Shown here one piece after another: positions 38,066 to 46,547 of a stretch of 57,916 nt of DNA; position 1 is the stretch's first letter; each line of letters begins with the position of its first letter. The position numbers and the translations under genes are program-made. This DNA is from a virus, in IMG/VR virus record IMGVR_UViG_3300009285_002661, positions 1-57,916 of that record, one strand, 5' to 3'. A model generated the notes under the pieces. It was not told the DNA's origin, did not search any database, and saw only the letters and a list, made by a program, of their open reading frames with translations.

Positions 38066-40621
38066 TTGCCGTCCCTCATCGACGAGCTACTTCAGCAAAT
38101 TCAGGGGATGGACGAAGCCTCGAAGGCCAACGCCAAGCGCGAGATTGCCGAGAGGACGAAAAACCTTGTGTGGGTTCCAAGTGATGGGCCTCAGAAACAG
38201 GCGTATCTTTGCGAGGCCGATGAACTTTTGTATGGAGGTTCTGCCGGGTCTGGGAAATCGGACTTGCTCGTCGGGCTTGCTCTAACTGCCCATAAACGCT
38301 CACTAATTCTCCGGAGATTCAACGATGACGCTCGCCGCCTTGCCGACAGGGCGGTGGAAATTCTTGGGCATTCGGACGGACTGAACCGGACGCTGATGGA
38401 ATGGCGGTTGAAAGACAAATTTATTGCGTTCGGTGGATGCCAACTTGAATCGGATAAGCACCGCTACAAAGGAAGCCCCTTTGACCTTTTGGGGATTGAT
38501 GAAGGCGCTGATTTTCTGAAAAGCCAATTCGAGTTCATTAAAATCTGGAATCGATCTGCCGACCCGAAACAGAGATGCCGTATTGTTATAGCAACCAACC
38601 CGCCGACGACGGCCGAGGGGCAATGGCTCACGGAAAGATGGGCCGCATGGCTTGATTCTAAGCATCCCAATCCCGCCAAGTCAGGCGAAATCCGATGGTA
38701 CGCCCAGGCGGATGATGATCGAGAGATCGAAGTCGATGGTCCTGGGCCGCATTTGGTACGCGGCGCTATGACTCGCGCTACATCACGGACGTTCATCCGC
38801 GGCAACCTAGAAGACAACCCTGACTACGCGCGATCTGGATATAAAGACCGTCTCCAACTTTTGCCGGAGGAACTTCGTAATATTTACAGTGGCGGCGACT
38901 TTTCGATCGGCATGAGGGACCAGCCCAATCAGGTGATCCCCACCGCTTGGATCGAAGCCGCCCAGAAACGCTGGACAAAGAATCCACCCCAGAATGTCCC
39001 GATGGTTGCCATTGGTGTGGACTGCTCAGGTGGCGGCAGCGATCCAATGATTATCGCCCCTCGGTACGATTACTGGTTCGCGCCGCTCATTGAGATTCCG
39101 GGGAAGCAGCTTCCCATGGACCGCTTGGGGAAATTCGGCGCGGCGGCGATTTTGACCGAGCGTAGGAACAAGGCGCTCGTGATCCTGGACATGGGCGGCG
39201 GGTACGGTCAGTCGATTTACGAGAACCTGAAGGAAAACGAGATCGAGGTCTTCAAGTACAACGGTAACGAAGCCACGGGGATGCGGACACGGGACCGGAT
39301 TTACGGCTTCTACAATGTGCGGTCTCACGCGATCTGGTCGTTTCGCGAGGCGTTGGACCCGGACCAGGATCAAGGCTCACCAATCGCGTTACCCCCGGAT
39401 CAGGTTCTCATGGCCGATCTCACGACCCCCACGTTCGAAGTCGGGCCAAGGGGAATCAAGGTCGAGACCAAAGAAAACATCGTCAAGCGATTGGGCCGGT
39501 CGCCCGACTGCCTCATCGCAGGGACGATGGTGTCCACCCCGACGGGCGACGTTCCTATTGAGCTTCTTGTGGAGGGGGATGCTGTCGTAACGCCTTACGG
39601 GACAAGGAGAATTGTCTGTGTGCACAGGCAATACTGTGATAATGTCGTGGAACTCCAACGGGGCGGGAAAGTGTTGCTGGCGGGCAAGCCGTCGCACCGC
39701 GTTTTCACCTGGGAAGATGGTTGGGTTCGGCTCGATAGAGTGACCGATACTCATACCTTGGAGAGATTCACAATCTGGAATTTGCTCGCATGGCGCCTTC
39801 AAAATCTGTTGTTTACAAAGGGCAGCGCTACCGGATTCAAACGTCTGGTCGATACTATCAATCGAACAACACCTCTGACACGGAGCGACTTCTTCACCGC
39901 CGCATCTGGAGCGATCATTACGGGCCGATCCCAGATGGCGTGCATATCCACCACGTTAATGGAGACTGGTCTGACAATCGGTTGGAGAATTTGGAACCGA
40001 TTGACGGCCGCGAGCATCGCCGCAAGCACATGGCTGAGCGAATGCAGAGCCAGGAATACCGACTGGCCCTTCTCGACTACTTGGCTGCGGGGCGGAAAAA
40101 GGCAGCATCGTGGCATTCATCGCCAGAAGGGATTGAGTGGCATCGAAAGCACGGTCGCGCATGTTGGGAAGGCCGCGAGCGCATTCGTAAGAACTGTGAG
40201 TCATGCGGCAATGTATTTGACGCCGCAATGGAAAGAGCCCGCTTTTGCTCAACGACATGTATCCAGCGTGCCAACGCGCCCGCGCTCAGAACTATGCCCG
40301 CCGTGTGCGTCTGCTGCGGGGCAGACTTCATGGCCAACAAGTATAAGCCCGCGGCCTGCTGTTCAAAGCCCTGCGCCAACATCCTCAGAGTGCGCAATCG
40401 TCTACGATCTGACGCTTGATCAGGACAACGCCTACTACGCAAACGGCGTCCTCGTTGAAAATTGCGGTGATGCCGTGATTATGTCCTACTACGCCGGTGC
40501 CAGTTCCTTACGTGGAATGGACATCAAGCCCAGGAACCGGCCCGTGGAAGTCGTGACCAAGCGCGGCACGCGCAGCAGCGGCTCTCAGGTCGTCATCACC
40601 AAGCGGATGCGGAGGCGATGA
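38066..40621 (+). CDS. terL: Terminase large subunit with intein
   Basis: 851-residue precursor, TTG start directly after the previous stop. ATPase: Walker A GGSAGSGKSD (57-66), Walker B LLGIDEGADF (about 141-150). Nuclease: GVDCSGGGSDPMII and VILDMGGGYG in the RNase H-like domain. At residue 482 an intein (318 residues) interrupts the conserved RSPD/CGDA nuclease-site segment; the exteins total 533 residues, the normal TerL length. The mature motor packages DNA into procapsids. The intein centre overlaps an HNH gene in another frame. Confidence 0.9.
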   Translation: MPSLIDELLQQIQGMDEASKANAKREIAERTKNLVWVPSDGPQKQAYLCEADELLYGGSAGSGKSDLLVGLALTAHKRSLILRRFNDDARRLADRAVEILGHSDGLNRTLMEWRLKDKFIAFGGCQLESDKHRYKGSPFDLLGIDEGADFLKSQFEFIKIWNRSADPKQRCRIVIATNPPTTAEGQWLTERWAAWLDSKHPNPAKSGEIRWYAQADDDREIEVDGPGPHLVRGAMTRATSRTFIRGNLEDNPDYARSGYKDRLQLLPEELRNIYSGGDFSIGMRDQPNQVIPTAWIEAAQKRWTKNPPQNVPMVAIGVDCSGGGSDPMIIAPRYDYWFAPLIEIPGKQLPMDRLGKFGAAAILTERRNKALVILDMGGGYGQSIYENLKENEIEVFKYNGNEATGMRTRDRIYGFYNVRSHAIWSFREALDPDQDQGSPIALPPDQVLMADLTTPTFEVGPRGIKVETKENIVKRLGRSPDCLIAGTMVSTPTGDVPIELLVEGDAVVTPYGTRRIVCVHRQYCDNVVELQRGGKVLLAGKPSHRVFTWEDGWVRLDRVTDTHTLERFTIWNLLAWRLQNLLFTKGSATGFKRLVDTINRTTPLTRSDFFTAASGAIITGRSQMACISTTLMETGLTIGWRIWNRLTAASIAASTWLSECRARNTDWPFSTTWLRGGKRQHRGIHRQKGLSGIESTVAHVGKAASAFVRTVSHAAMYLTPQWKEPAFAQRHVSSVPTRPRSELCPPCASAAGQTSWPTSISPRPAVQSPAPTSSECAIVYDLTLDQDNAYYANGVLVENCGDAVIMSYYAGASSLRGMDIKPRNRPVEVVTKRGTRSSGSQVVITKRMRRR
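39509..40462 (+). other. Intein coding region within terL
   Basis: Begins Cys1 (CLIAGTMVSTPTGDVPIELL, block A), with block B around AGKPSHRVFTW, and ends with block F/G VYDLTLDQDNAYYANGVLVE, Asn, followed by Cys as +1 residue. The penultimate residue is Glu instead of the common His. The middle (about 39790-40400) reads as non-natural protein in this frame because it encodes an HNH protein in another frame, yet it has no stop. Confidence 0.85.
39790..40419 (+). CDS. HNH endonuclease nested out of frame inside the terL intein
   Basis: 209 residues with its own ATG and TGA, in a frame different from terL. HNH core VHIHHVNGDWSDNRLENLEP, then two Cys-rich ribbons (CESCGNVFDAAMERARFCS, CVCCGADFMANKYKPAACC). 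This is the natural-looking protein in this interval. It would act as the homing endonuclease of the intein but as a separate polypeptide. Its 3' end overlaps intein block F coding. Confidence 0.8.
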   Translation: MAPSKSVVYKGQRYRIQTSGRYYQSNNTSDTERLLHRRIWSDHYGPIPDGVHIHHVNGDWSDNRLENLEPIDGREHRRKHMAERMQSQEYRLALLDYLAAGRKKAASWHSSPEGIEWHRKHGRACWEGRERIRKNCESCGNVFDAAMERARFCSTTCIQRANAPALRTMPAVCVCCGADFMANKYKPAACCSKPCANILRVRNRLRSDA

Positions 40622-40646
40622 TGGGGCTGGGGAATAGGAGGTAGGC

Positions 40647-40943
40647 ATGTCAGGTATTGAATCGGCACTTGCCACCAAAGTCATCGGTGATCTCACGCTT
40701 GGTTCCGCCCTCGCTATTGGCGGCGCGGGCATGAGCGCGATTGGCCTTGCGTCGTCACTGTCCGCCAAGCCGCCCAAAACCACGGCTCCTCCGGCCGTAG
40801 CAGCGCCAGCCGTCATGCCCATCCCGGACGATGCTGTTGCGGTTGCCGCGCGCAGGCGACAGCAGGTTGCCGCATCGAACCGTTCCGGCCGCGCATCTAC
40901 GCTACTGTCCCAAGGATCGGGAGAGAGCGATACGCTTGGCTAG
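40647..40943 (+). CDS. Small phage protein with RRRxQVAASNRSGRAST tail
   Basis: 98 residues. An N-terminal hydrophobic part (LGSALAIGGAGMSAIGLASS), a Pro/Ala linker, and a C-terminal motif ASNRSGRASTLLSQGSGESD shared with the gene at 41295. Common next to podoviral portal genes; probably a minor virion or membrane protein. Confidence 0.6.
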   Translation: MSGIESALATKVIGDLTLGSALAIGGAGMSAIGLASSLSAKPPKTTAPPAVAAPAVMPIPDDAVAVAARRRQQVAASNRSGRASTLLSQGSGESDTLG

Positions 40944-41298
40944 GGCGCTTGTTCTCTTTCAACACGACAGCAACCATCCACTTAGGCGTTTTCTCAAATC
41001 CGGCTTCCGCCACTGTGCCGTCGCGATTGAGGCCGGGGATTATTGGGTTCTCGTGGACCCGAGAAACGGGACTCCCAAAATAGAAGTCGTCGCCGGGACA
41101 ACCTTCAATCTCGCCGGGTTCTATCTGTCTTACGGCTACACGGTCGTCGAGACCCACGTCGTCGGGGCCAGGCTGATTTCGCCCTTCGCCATCACGAATT
41201 GCGTCGGTGCCGTCAAGGCGCTGCTCGGGTTGAGAAATCCCTTCGTCATCACTCCATACGGTTTGTTTAAATTCCTGAAAAAAGGGAAAAAGCCATGA
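40936..41298 (+). CDS. Papain-like (permuted NlpC/P60-type) cysteine peptidase candidate
   Basis: 120 residues, TTG start overlapping the previous stop. The order His (GFRHCAVAIEAGDYWVLVDP) before Cys (FAITNCVGAVKALLGL), followed by VITPYGLFKFLKK, fits permuted papain-fold phage proteins. It could act on a peptide or amide bond, for example in murein or prohead processing. Catalysis is not shown. Confidence 0.45.
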   Translation: MARALVLFQHDSNHPLRRFLKSGFRHCAVAIEAGDYWVLVDPRNGTPKIEVVAGTTFNLAGFYLSYGYTVVETHVVGARLISPFAITNCVGAVKALLGLRNPFVITPYGLFKFLKKGKKP

Positions 41299-41510
41299 TC
41301 GCATTCACCCTCCCCGGCGGTGGGCTCTTCTCCGCACCTGCCCCACCCCCGCCCCCGCCTCCTCCGCCTGTCGTTGATGACAGGAGACCCGTGGCCCTCC
41401 CGGAGCCGGACAACGCGGCGTCCCGTAGGCGCAAGGCGGTGGCTGACACCACATCAAACCGGGCGTCTACGGTCCTGGCCCAAGTCGGCGAAAACGAAAA
41501 GCTCGGCTAA
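41295..41510 (+). CDS. Small Pro-rich phage protein
   Basis: 71 residues. A nine-Pro run follows LPGGGLFSAPA, and the C-terminus DTTSNRASTVLAQVGENEKL is paralogous to that of 40647-40943. Confidence 0.55.
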   Translation: MIAFTLPGGGLFSAPAPPPPPPPPPVVDDRRPVALPEPDNAASRRRKAVADTTSNRASTVLAQVGENEKLG

Positions 41511-41514
41511 GTAA

Positions 41515-43188
41515 ATGCTCACCCGCGAGCATCATGATCTCATTGCGATCGGGGACAAGCTGTTCTCCGACCGTCAGGGGCTCGTGTCAACGTGGCAAGA
41601 GCTTGCGGATCATTTCTATCCCGAACGCGCAGACTTCACCCGCCCATTCGAGTCGGGTGGGGAATACGCATCGAATCTCGACACGTCGTATCCCATCACC
41701 GCACGCCGGGACTTGGCCGACTCGTTCGGGGCCATGCTCCGAAGACCGGGAACCAACTGGTTTCATATCGGGGTGAAGCGGGTCCAGGACATCGACGAGC
41801 CGGGCCGGAAATGGCTTGAGATGTCCGAGCGTGTCCTGAGACGCGCGCTGTACGATATCGACTCCAACTTCGTGCGCGCGACCAAGGAAGGCGACAACGA
41901 CTTCGCCACCTTCGGGCAATGCGTTCTTTCGTCCGAGTTGATTTTCCATCCGATTCGCGGAGCGATCCTTCTTCATCGGTGCTGGCACATCAAGGATGTG
42001 GTGTGGTGCATGGATGCCTTCGGGAAGATCGGGCATGTCCAGCGCAAATGGGAAGCGACGGCACGCGATCTTGTGGACACGTTCGGGGAGAAGCGAGTTC
42101 ACCCCTCGGTCGTGAAGTGCCTCGAAAGAGAGCCGTACAGGGTATTCGATGTCCGGCACATCCGCGTCTATTCGAAGGACTACGGCCGGAACAGCAGAAC
42201 CCCGTACACGTCGATTTTCATTGACGTAGAGAACCAGCATCTCATCGAGGAAGTCGGCCTGTGGACGCCGTACTACGTCATTCCCAGATGGAAAACCGTC
42301 TCGAATTCGCAGTACGCGCACTCTCCGGCCGCGATGTCCGCGCTCCCCGATGCCAGAATGCTCCAGCAAATGACCTACACCATCCTGACAGCGGGCGAAT
42401 ACGCAATCGAGCCCGCGATGGTCGGCTATCCGGAAGCGATCAAGGGGCCTGTCGAGGCGTTTCCCGGTGGGTTCACCGCCTTGGATGCGGCTTATGACGA
42501 GAAATTGGGAGAAGCCATCCGGCCTTTGATGAAGGGCGGGGAAAGAGCCATTCCGTTGGGTCTGAAGATGAACCAGGACACGCGGATGATGATCGCGGAT
42601 GCGTTCTATCTCACCAAGCTCGGCCTCCCCCAGGCTGGGCAGGGCGGCATGTCGCCCTACGAAGTGAAGATGCGGACCGATGAGTTCATTCGCGCAACCC
42701 TCCCGCTCTTCGAGCCGATGGAGTCCGAATACAACGGCGCGTACATGGAGCAGGATTTCGAGCTGCTTCTTCGTGGCGGCGCGATGGGCTCGCCGGATGT
42801 GATCCCGGACTCGTTGAAGGGCCAGGAGACGGAATTCCGCTTCGAATCTCCCCTGAGAGAATCCATCGAAAGCTTGAAGGGCCAGCAGTTCATTGCGGCG
42901 CTTCAACTTGCTTCCCAGGCCGCCCAGGCCGACCCGATGGCGCCCAAGCAGATCAATTGGGGACTCGGGCACAGGGATGCTCAGCACGGCATCGGCACGC
43001 CCGCTGCGTGGATGGTGGACGAGGAAGTCGTCGCTGCCCAGGCCCAGGCCATGATGAAAGAACAGCAGATGGCGGCGATGGCGCAGAAGGTCGCGACTGG
43101 AGCTGAGATCGCGCAGAAGGTCGGCGATGCGGGGCAGAGCGTGCGGCAAATGCTCACGCCTGATCAGCAGGCGGCAGAAGCCGCGTGA
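41515..43188 (+). CDS. Portal (head-tail connector) protein
   Basis: 557 residues. It matches the podoviral head-to-tail connector family: RQGLVSTWQELADHFYPERA near the N-terminus, LDTSYPITARRDLADSFGAM, and MLQQMTYTILTAGEYAIEPA. The C-terminus is Gln/Ala-rich and helical, as in T7 gp8. It forms the dodecameric DNA channel and motor dock. Confidence 0.9.
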   Translation: MLTREHHDLIAIGDKLFSDRQGLVSTWQELADHFYPERADFTRPFESGGEYASNLDTSYPITARRDLADSFGAMLRRPGTNWFHIGVKRVQDIDEPGRKWLEMSERVLRRALYDIDSNFVRATKEGDNDFATFGQCVLSSELIFHPIRGAILLHRCWHIKDVVWCMDAFGKIGHVQRKWEATARDLVDTFGEKRVHPSVVKCLEREPYRVFDVRHIRVYSKDYGRNSRTPYTSIFIDVENQHLIEEVGLWTPYYVIPRWKTVSNSQYAHSPAAMSALPDARMLQQMTYTILTAGEYAIEPAMVGYPEAIKGPVEAFPGGFTALDAAYDEKLGEAIRPLMKGGERAIPLGLKMNQDTRMMIADAFYLTKLGLPQAGQGGMSPYEVKMRTDEFIRATLPLFEPMESEYNGAYMEQDFELLLRGGAMGSPDVIPDSLKGQETEFRFESPLRESIESLKGQQFIAALQLASQAAQADPMAPKQINWGLGHRDAQHGIGTPAAWMVDEEVVAAQAQAMMKEQQMAAMAQKVATGAEIAQKVGDAGQSVRQMLTPDQQAAEAA

Positions 43189-43388
43189 GCATGAAGCCCC
43201 TGACGACGGCCGATCTAAAACGCGCCCTCGCACAAATGAAAGCCAACGAAGGCGGATGGAACGGCCCCGGACTCTACCGTCAGTGCATCGTCAAATCCGT
43301 GAGCGACGGCACCATGACGACCTATGAAGCTTTGAAGCGCCTGTGGAACTTTGGCTTCCGAGGGCGGGCGCTCGATCTGACGCGATGA
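43185..43388 (+). CDS. Small hypothetical protein
   Basis: 67 residues, GTG overlapping the portal stop (ATG 43191 is an alternative). Contains LKRALAQMKANEGGWNGPGL. Unknown function; part of the packaging/head operon. Confidence 0.5.
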   Translation: MSMKPLTTADLKRALAQMKANEGGWNGPGLYRQCIVKSVSDGTMTTYEALKRLWNFGFRGRALDLTR

Positions 43389-43708
43389 GCCGCCCCATCG
43401 AATTTCTCCCGGCCGACCAAGCCGATGCCTTCGCCATCAAGGCGGTCGCCGAAGGAACCGCCGACCTTCACATGCAGCAACGCGCCTTCAAGTGCATCGT
43501 GCAGGAACTGTGCGGCACCTACGAAATGACATTCGACCCGGAGAGTATACGGAAGTCGGATTTCAACGAGGGCCGTAGGCATATCGGCCGCGCACTTGTG
43601 GGCATCGTCAATCTTCCCTCGGAAGTTCTCAAACAGGGCTACGCGAATCTTGAGCGTCGCGATGTAGCCATCTCCAAAGTCACGAAAGGAAAACGCCATG
43701 TACGATGA
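43385..43708 (+). CDS. Bbp19-like phage protein
   Basis: 107 residues from ATG 43385. AFKCIVQELCGTYEMTFDPE, then KSDFNEGRRHIGRALVGIV matches the Bbp19-type family found near portal genes of podoviruses. Function unknown. Confidence 0.6.
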   Translation: MSRPIEFLPADQADAFAIKAVAEGTADLHMQQRAFKCIVQELCGTYEMTFDPESIRKSDFNEGRRHIGRALVGIVNLPSEVLKQGYANLERRDVAISKVTKGKRHVR

Positions 43709-43892
43709 GCCCGCCATGAAAGGCGACCACAAGAAAATGTCCGCCGAGGAAATGAAGATGCGCGGCAAGGCGGACCTTCACACCCTCGTTACCGCCGAGG
43801 AAATCAAGGCCGACAAGGAACGCATGAAGATGGCCATGGCGTGCCGGAAGGAACAGATGGAAGCAATGGAAAAGGTAAAAGCAAATGGCTGA
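43698..43892 (+). CDS. Small Met/Lys-rich helical protein
   Basis: 64 residues. Highly charged helix (KKMSAEEMKMRGKADLHTLV, ERMKMAMACRKEQMEAMEK). A common small gene between portal and scaffold in this phage type. Confidence 0.5.
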   Translation: MYDEPAMKGDHKKMSAEEMKMRGKADLHTLVTAEEIKADKERMKMAMACRKEQMEAMEKVKANG

Positions 43893-44937
43893 TGACCCCG
43901 CACCCCTGACCCTTGAACAGTTGAATATGGTGGCGGAACCCGCCCCCGAACCGGCTCCCGAGCCCGCGAAAGCGGAGCCCGTCCCGGAACCCGCCAAGGC
44001 GGCGGCCGAGCCCGTCAAAGAACCAGTCGCCGAACCGGCGAAGGCGGAGGATGGCGACAAGGCAAAGCCAGCCGAGCCGCCCAAGACCCTCCTGGCCGAA
44101 CCGGGCGAGGGCGAAGAAGCGAAAGGCGAGGGCGACAAGGCCCCGGCGTGGCCCGACGACTGGCGCGACAAGCTTGCCGGCGACGACAAGAAACTCCGTG
44201 CGCGGCTTGAGCGGTTCACCTCCCCAAAGGCCATCCTCGAATCGTATCTCAACATCGAGAAGACGGCCAAGCAGGCGCCCAAACCATTGGGCGATTTCCC
44301 GGCCGAAGGGACCGACGAGGAAAAGACCGCGTGGCGCACGGCGCAAGGCGTCCCTGTGGCTCCCAGCGATTACCTCAAGGATTTCTCCCTCTCGGACGGC
44401 CTTGTGATCGGCGACAACGACAAGCCAGCCATTGAGGAAGTTCTGTCCGTTCTGCATGAGGACAATGTCCCTGTGAAAAACGTCCAGAGCGCGATCAACG
44501 CCTACTACCAAATGCGCGAGAAGCAAATGCAGCAACTCAACACCAAGGACAGCACGGACATGCTGACCGCGCGTGACGAGCTAAGGGACGAGTTCGGCAA
44601 GGACTTCATGCGGAACATGACGGCGGCCTACACCGTCATCCCCGACGATATCCGTGGCGATCTCATGGAAGCGCGTATGCCGGACGGGACCAAGTTCGGC
44701 AACCACCCGCAAATTCTGCGCTGGCTCACGAAAGCAGCCTTGGAGATCAACCCGGCCGCGACGTTCGCCCCAGGCAACGCGGCCAGTTCGATCAAGGGTG
44801 TCGAAACACGAATCGCCGAGATCGAGGGCTACATGCGGACGGACGTGCAGAAATACCAGAGCAAGGATGTCCAGGACGAGTACGTCCAGCTCCTTGACCT
44901 GCGCGAAAAGATGCAGAGCAAGCAGAAAGCCGCATGA
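43885..44937 (+). CDS. Scaffold protein
   Basis: 350 residues. An acidic Pro/Glu/Ala-rich N-terminal third (EPAPEPAPEPAKAEPVPEPA) precedes WPDDWRDKLAGDDKKLRARL. Helical segments follow, including a final basic helix (YVQLLDLREKMQSKQKAA). Position between portal and capsid fits the T7 gp9-like scaffold. Confidence 0.8.
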   Translation: MADDPAPLTLEQLNMVAEPAPEPAPEPAKAEPVPEPAKAAAEPVKEPVAEPAKAEDGDKAKPAEPPKTLLAEPGEGEEAKGEGDKAPAWPDDWRDKLAGDDKKLRARLERFTSPKAILESYLNIEKTAKQAPKPLGDFPAEGTDEEKTAWRTAQGVPVAPSDYLKDFSLSDGLVIGDNDKPAIEEVLSVLHEDNVPVKNVQSAINAYYQMREKQMQQLNTKDSTDMLTARDELRDEFGKDFMRNMTAAYTVIPDDIRGDLMEARMPDGTKFGNHPQILRWLTKAALEINPAATFAPGNAASSIKGVETRIAEIEGYMRTDVQKYQSKDVQDEYVQLLDLREKMQSKQKAA

Positions 44938-45101
44938 TCCAGATCAGGATCATCTGCAACTTCTGTCGTTCGGATATCGTCCACGGCGCGAAAACCGTGG
45001 ACGGTGCCGAGTTCATCGTCAAGCAGAAGGGCGCAACGGCGGAGGACGACACGCACGTCTGCGCGGCCTGTCAGGCGAAATGCGAGCAGGTCGCGGCATG
45101 A
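44934..45101 (+). CDS. Small zinc-ribbon protein
   Basis: 55 residues. CNFCRSDIV near the N-terminus and VCAACQAKCEQ at the end give a four-Cys metal site. ATG overlaps the scaffold stop. Confidence 0.5.
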   Translation: MIQIRIICNFCRSDIVHGAKTVDGAEFIVKQKGATAEDDTHVCAACQAKCEQVAA

Positions 45102-45286
45102 GATTTGTGAAGGTCGAGATCGTTGACGCGGACACTGTCGAGGAGGCGGACAAGAAATTCGCCGACAAGACGGATTTGAAAGTCTGGCGCAAGACGGGCC
45201 AGATCGACGGCGAAGTCACCCCCGCCCGCGTCACCGACACCATCAACGCAATCTCGCTACGGTACAAGACGGAGAAAGCAACGTGA
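45098..45286 (+). CDS. Small hypothetical protein
   Basis: 62 residues, ATG overlapping the previous stop. Contains VEIVDADTVEEADKKFADKT. Unknown. Confidence 0.45.
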   Translation: MRFVKVEIVDADTVEEADKKFADKTDLKVWRKTGQIDGEVTPARVTDTINAISLRYKTEKAT

Positions 45287-45546
45287 GGCTCTATTTCTTT
45301 GAAAGACTGGTCGAGGAGCCGATCAGCGAGCATGAGACATGGCCTCGGCTTCGGCCCGGACTCGTCATTCGTTGCGGCTACGATGATGAATGTGACGAAT
45401 ATTCTCTGCACATTTATTGGAAGCTGACGCCGCGAACGGCAGTGGGCCTGCTTTACAAGCACTACATCCGGGTTGGGTTTATCCCTGTCAGGCTCCGCAA
45501 ATCGCGGTTTAGCCTGCCGTTCCGTTTTTTTGCGAGGTGGCGATGA
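45283..45546 (+). CDS. Hypothetical protein
   Basis: 87 residues, GTG overlapping the previous stop. Aromatic- and Arg-rich C-terminus (LRKSRFSLPFRFFARWR). Unknown. Confidence 0.4.
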   Translation: MRLYFFERLVEEPISEHETWPRLRPGLVIRCGYDDECDEYSLHIYWKLTPRTAVGLLYKHYIRVGFIPVRLRKSRFSLPFRFFARWR

Positions 45547-45821
45547 GCGCCGGAACCCTCGCCAAGAAACTGTGGGACGTGATCGTGATGCACCACAACC
45601 AGGGCGGCAGGACCAAGGTCGATGTCCACGCCGATGCCGATGATATCCTCCTGGCTCTCTGTTGCATCGCGGGGAACGTGATTTCCAACGTGCCAAGCTC
45701 GGCCGACCGGGAGCGGCTTCTCCGGACGCTCGGGCCGCAGACGGACCACTTCGTCAACAAGATACGCAAGCGGCCCAGCATCCATATTCCGTCGAAGTCG
45801 CCGTTAATATTACCAAACTGA
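45543..45821 (+). CDS. Hypothetical protein
   Basis: 92 residues, ATG 45543 with GAGG upstream. Contains LWDVIVMHHNQGGRTKVDVH and a CC pair. Helical; no family recognised. Confidence 0.45.
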   Translation: MSAGTLAKKLWDVIVMHHNQGGRTKVDVHADADDILLALCCIAGNVISNVPSSADRERLLRTLGPQTDHFVNKIRKRPSIHIPSKSPLILPN

Positions 45822-45830
45822 GGACAGAAC

Positions 45831-46028
45831 ATGACCAAATATCAGCGTAGCAAAATTCGTAAGGAAGCATGGCGTCGTGCCGTTGAAGGTGTTGAACGGC
45901 CAATCTTCTATCAAGGCGAGTTGATCGGTGCCGTGAAGGAATACGACAACGGCCTGTTGCGGGAATTGCTTGCTATCGCCGAAGCCGAACGCCGGGACCG
46001 CCGTCAATACTCGACTGTTCAAAAGTAA
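45831..46028 (+). CDS. Small terminase C-terminal-like protein
   Basis: 65 residues, ATG 45831. GVERPIFYQGELIGAVKEYD aligns with the central part of the small terminase (16676) and with the protein at 15164. It lacks the HTH. Pentamer array A1 begins 2 bases after its stop. Confidence 0.55.
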   Translation: MTKYQRSKIRKEAWRRAVEGVERPIFYQGELIGAVKEYDNGLLRELLAIAEAERRDRRQYSTVQK

Positions 46029-46030
46029 TT

Positions 46031-46110
46031 CGTTGCGTTGCGATGAGTTGCGCCGCGTCGCGGAGCGATGAGCGGTGCGGCGATGCGGTACGTCACGATG
46101 CGTAGCGGCA
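46031..46110 (+). repeat. CGNNR pentamer array A1 (16 units)
   Basis: Units read CGTTG CGTTG CGATG AGTTG and so on; 13 of 16 begin CG and all 16 end in a purine. Three weaker pentamers (GTAAA TGACA TAACA) lead to array A2. Confidence 0.85.
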
Positions 46111-46129
46111 GTAAATGACATAACAAATT

Positions 46130-46214
46130 CGTTGCGATGCGAAGCGGCGCGACGCGCGGCGGAACGATACAAAACAGAGCGATGTGGCGCGCAACGCCAC
46201 GTAGAGGCACGCGG
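46130..46214 (+). repeat. CGNNR pentamer array A2 (17 units)
   Basis: Starts CGTTG CGATG CGAAG and ends 2 bases before the stop of the minus-strand regulator. 13 of 17 units begin CG and all end in a purine. Confidence 0.85.
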
Positions 46215-46216
46215 GA

Positions 46217-46402
46217 TTAATGGATATGCTTTCTCATCTCGCATGTCACGGCCTTGATAGCCATATCAATGCTCTTGGGAATGTTGTTGGTCCCCGCCTC
46301 CCATTTCTGGATGCTGCGGCGTGAGCAGCCGATATGATCGGCCGCCTGTTGTTGAGAGAGTTTGTAGCGGGTGCGCCAGAGCTTGAGCTGCCGTGGGGTC
46401 AT
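46217..46402 (-). CDS. XRE-family small DNA-binding regulator
   Basis: 61 residues from ATG 46402. HTH: TRYKLSQQQAADHIGCSRRS, then IQKWEAGTNNIPKSIDMAI, similar to host XRE/YiaG-like regulators. It is enclosed by arrays A2 and B and may regulate this block. Confidence 0.75.
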   Translation of the reverse strand: MTPRQLKLWRTRYKLSQQQAADHIGCSRRSIQKWEAGTNNIPKSIDMAIKAVTCEMRKHIH

Positions 46403-46415
46403 GGAGAGGCCAGTT

Positions 46416-46545
46416 CGTTGCGATGTGTTGCAGTGCGGTACGGTACGGTACTTAGCGAAGCGATGCGGAACGCGGCGACGCGAAACGAAACAAAACGCTG
46501 CGGAGCGCAGAGTTACGATGCGCCACGCTGCGGCACGGCGTGGAA
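46416..46545 (+). repeat. CGNNR pentamer array B (26 units)
   Basis: Starts CGTTG CGATG TGTTG 13 bases from the regulator start and ends 2 bases before the neighbouring gene's stop. 20 of 26 units begin CG and all 26 end in a purine. Confidence 0.9.
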
Positions 46546-46547
46546 AC

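Noticed and set aside
41587-43233. Minus-strand reading frame of 548 codons
   Set aside because: Exact antisense shadow of the portal gene in GC-rich sequence; no domain features.
45810-46244. Minus-strand reading frame of 144 codons through arrays A1/A2
   Set aside because: His/Arg/Ala-rich translation of pentamers, antisense to the gene at 45831.
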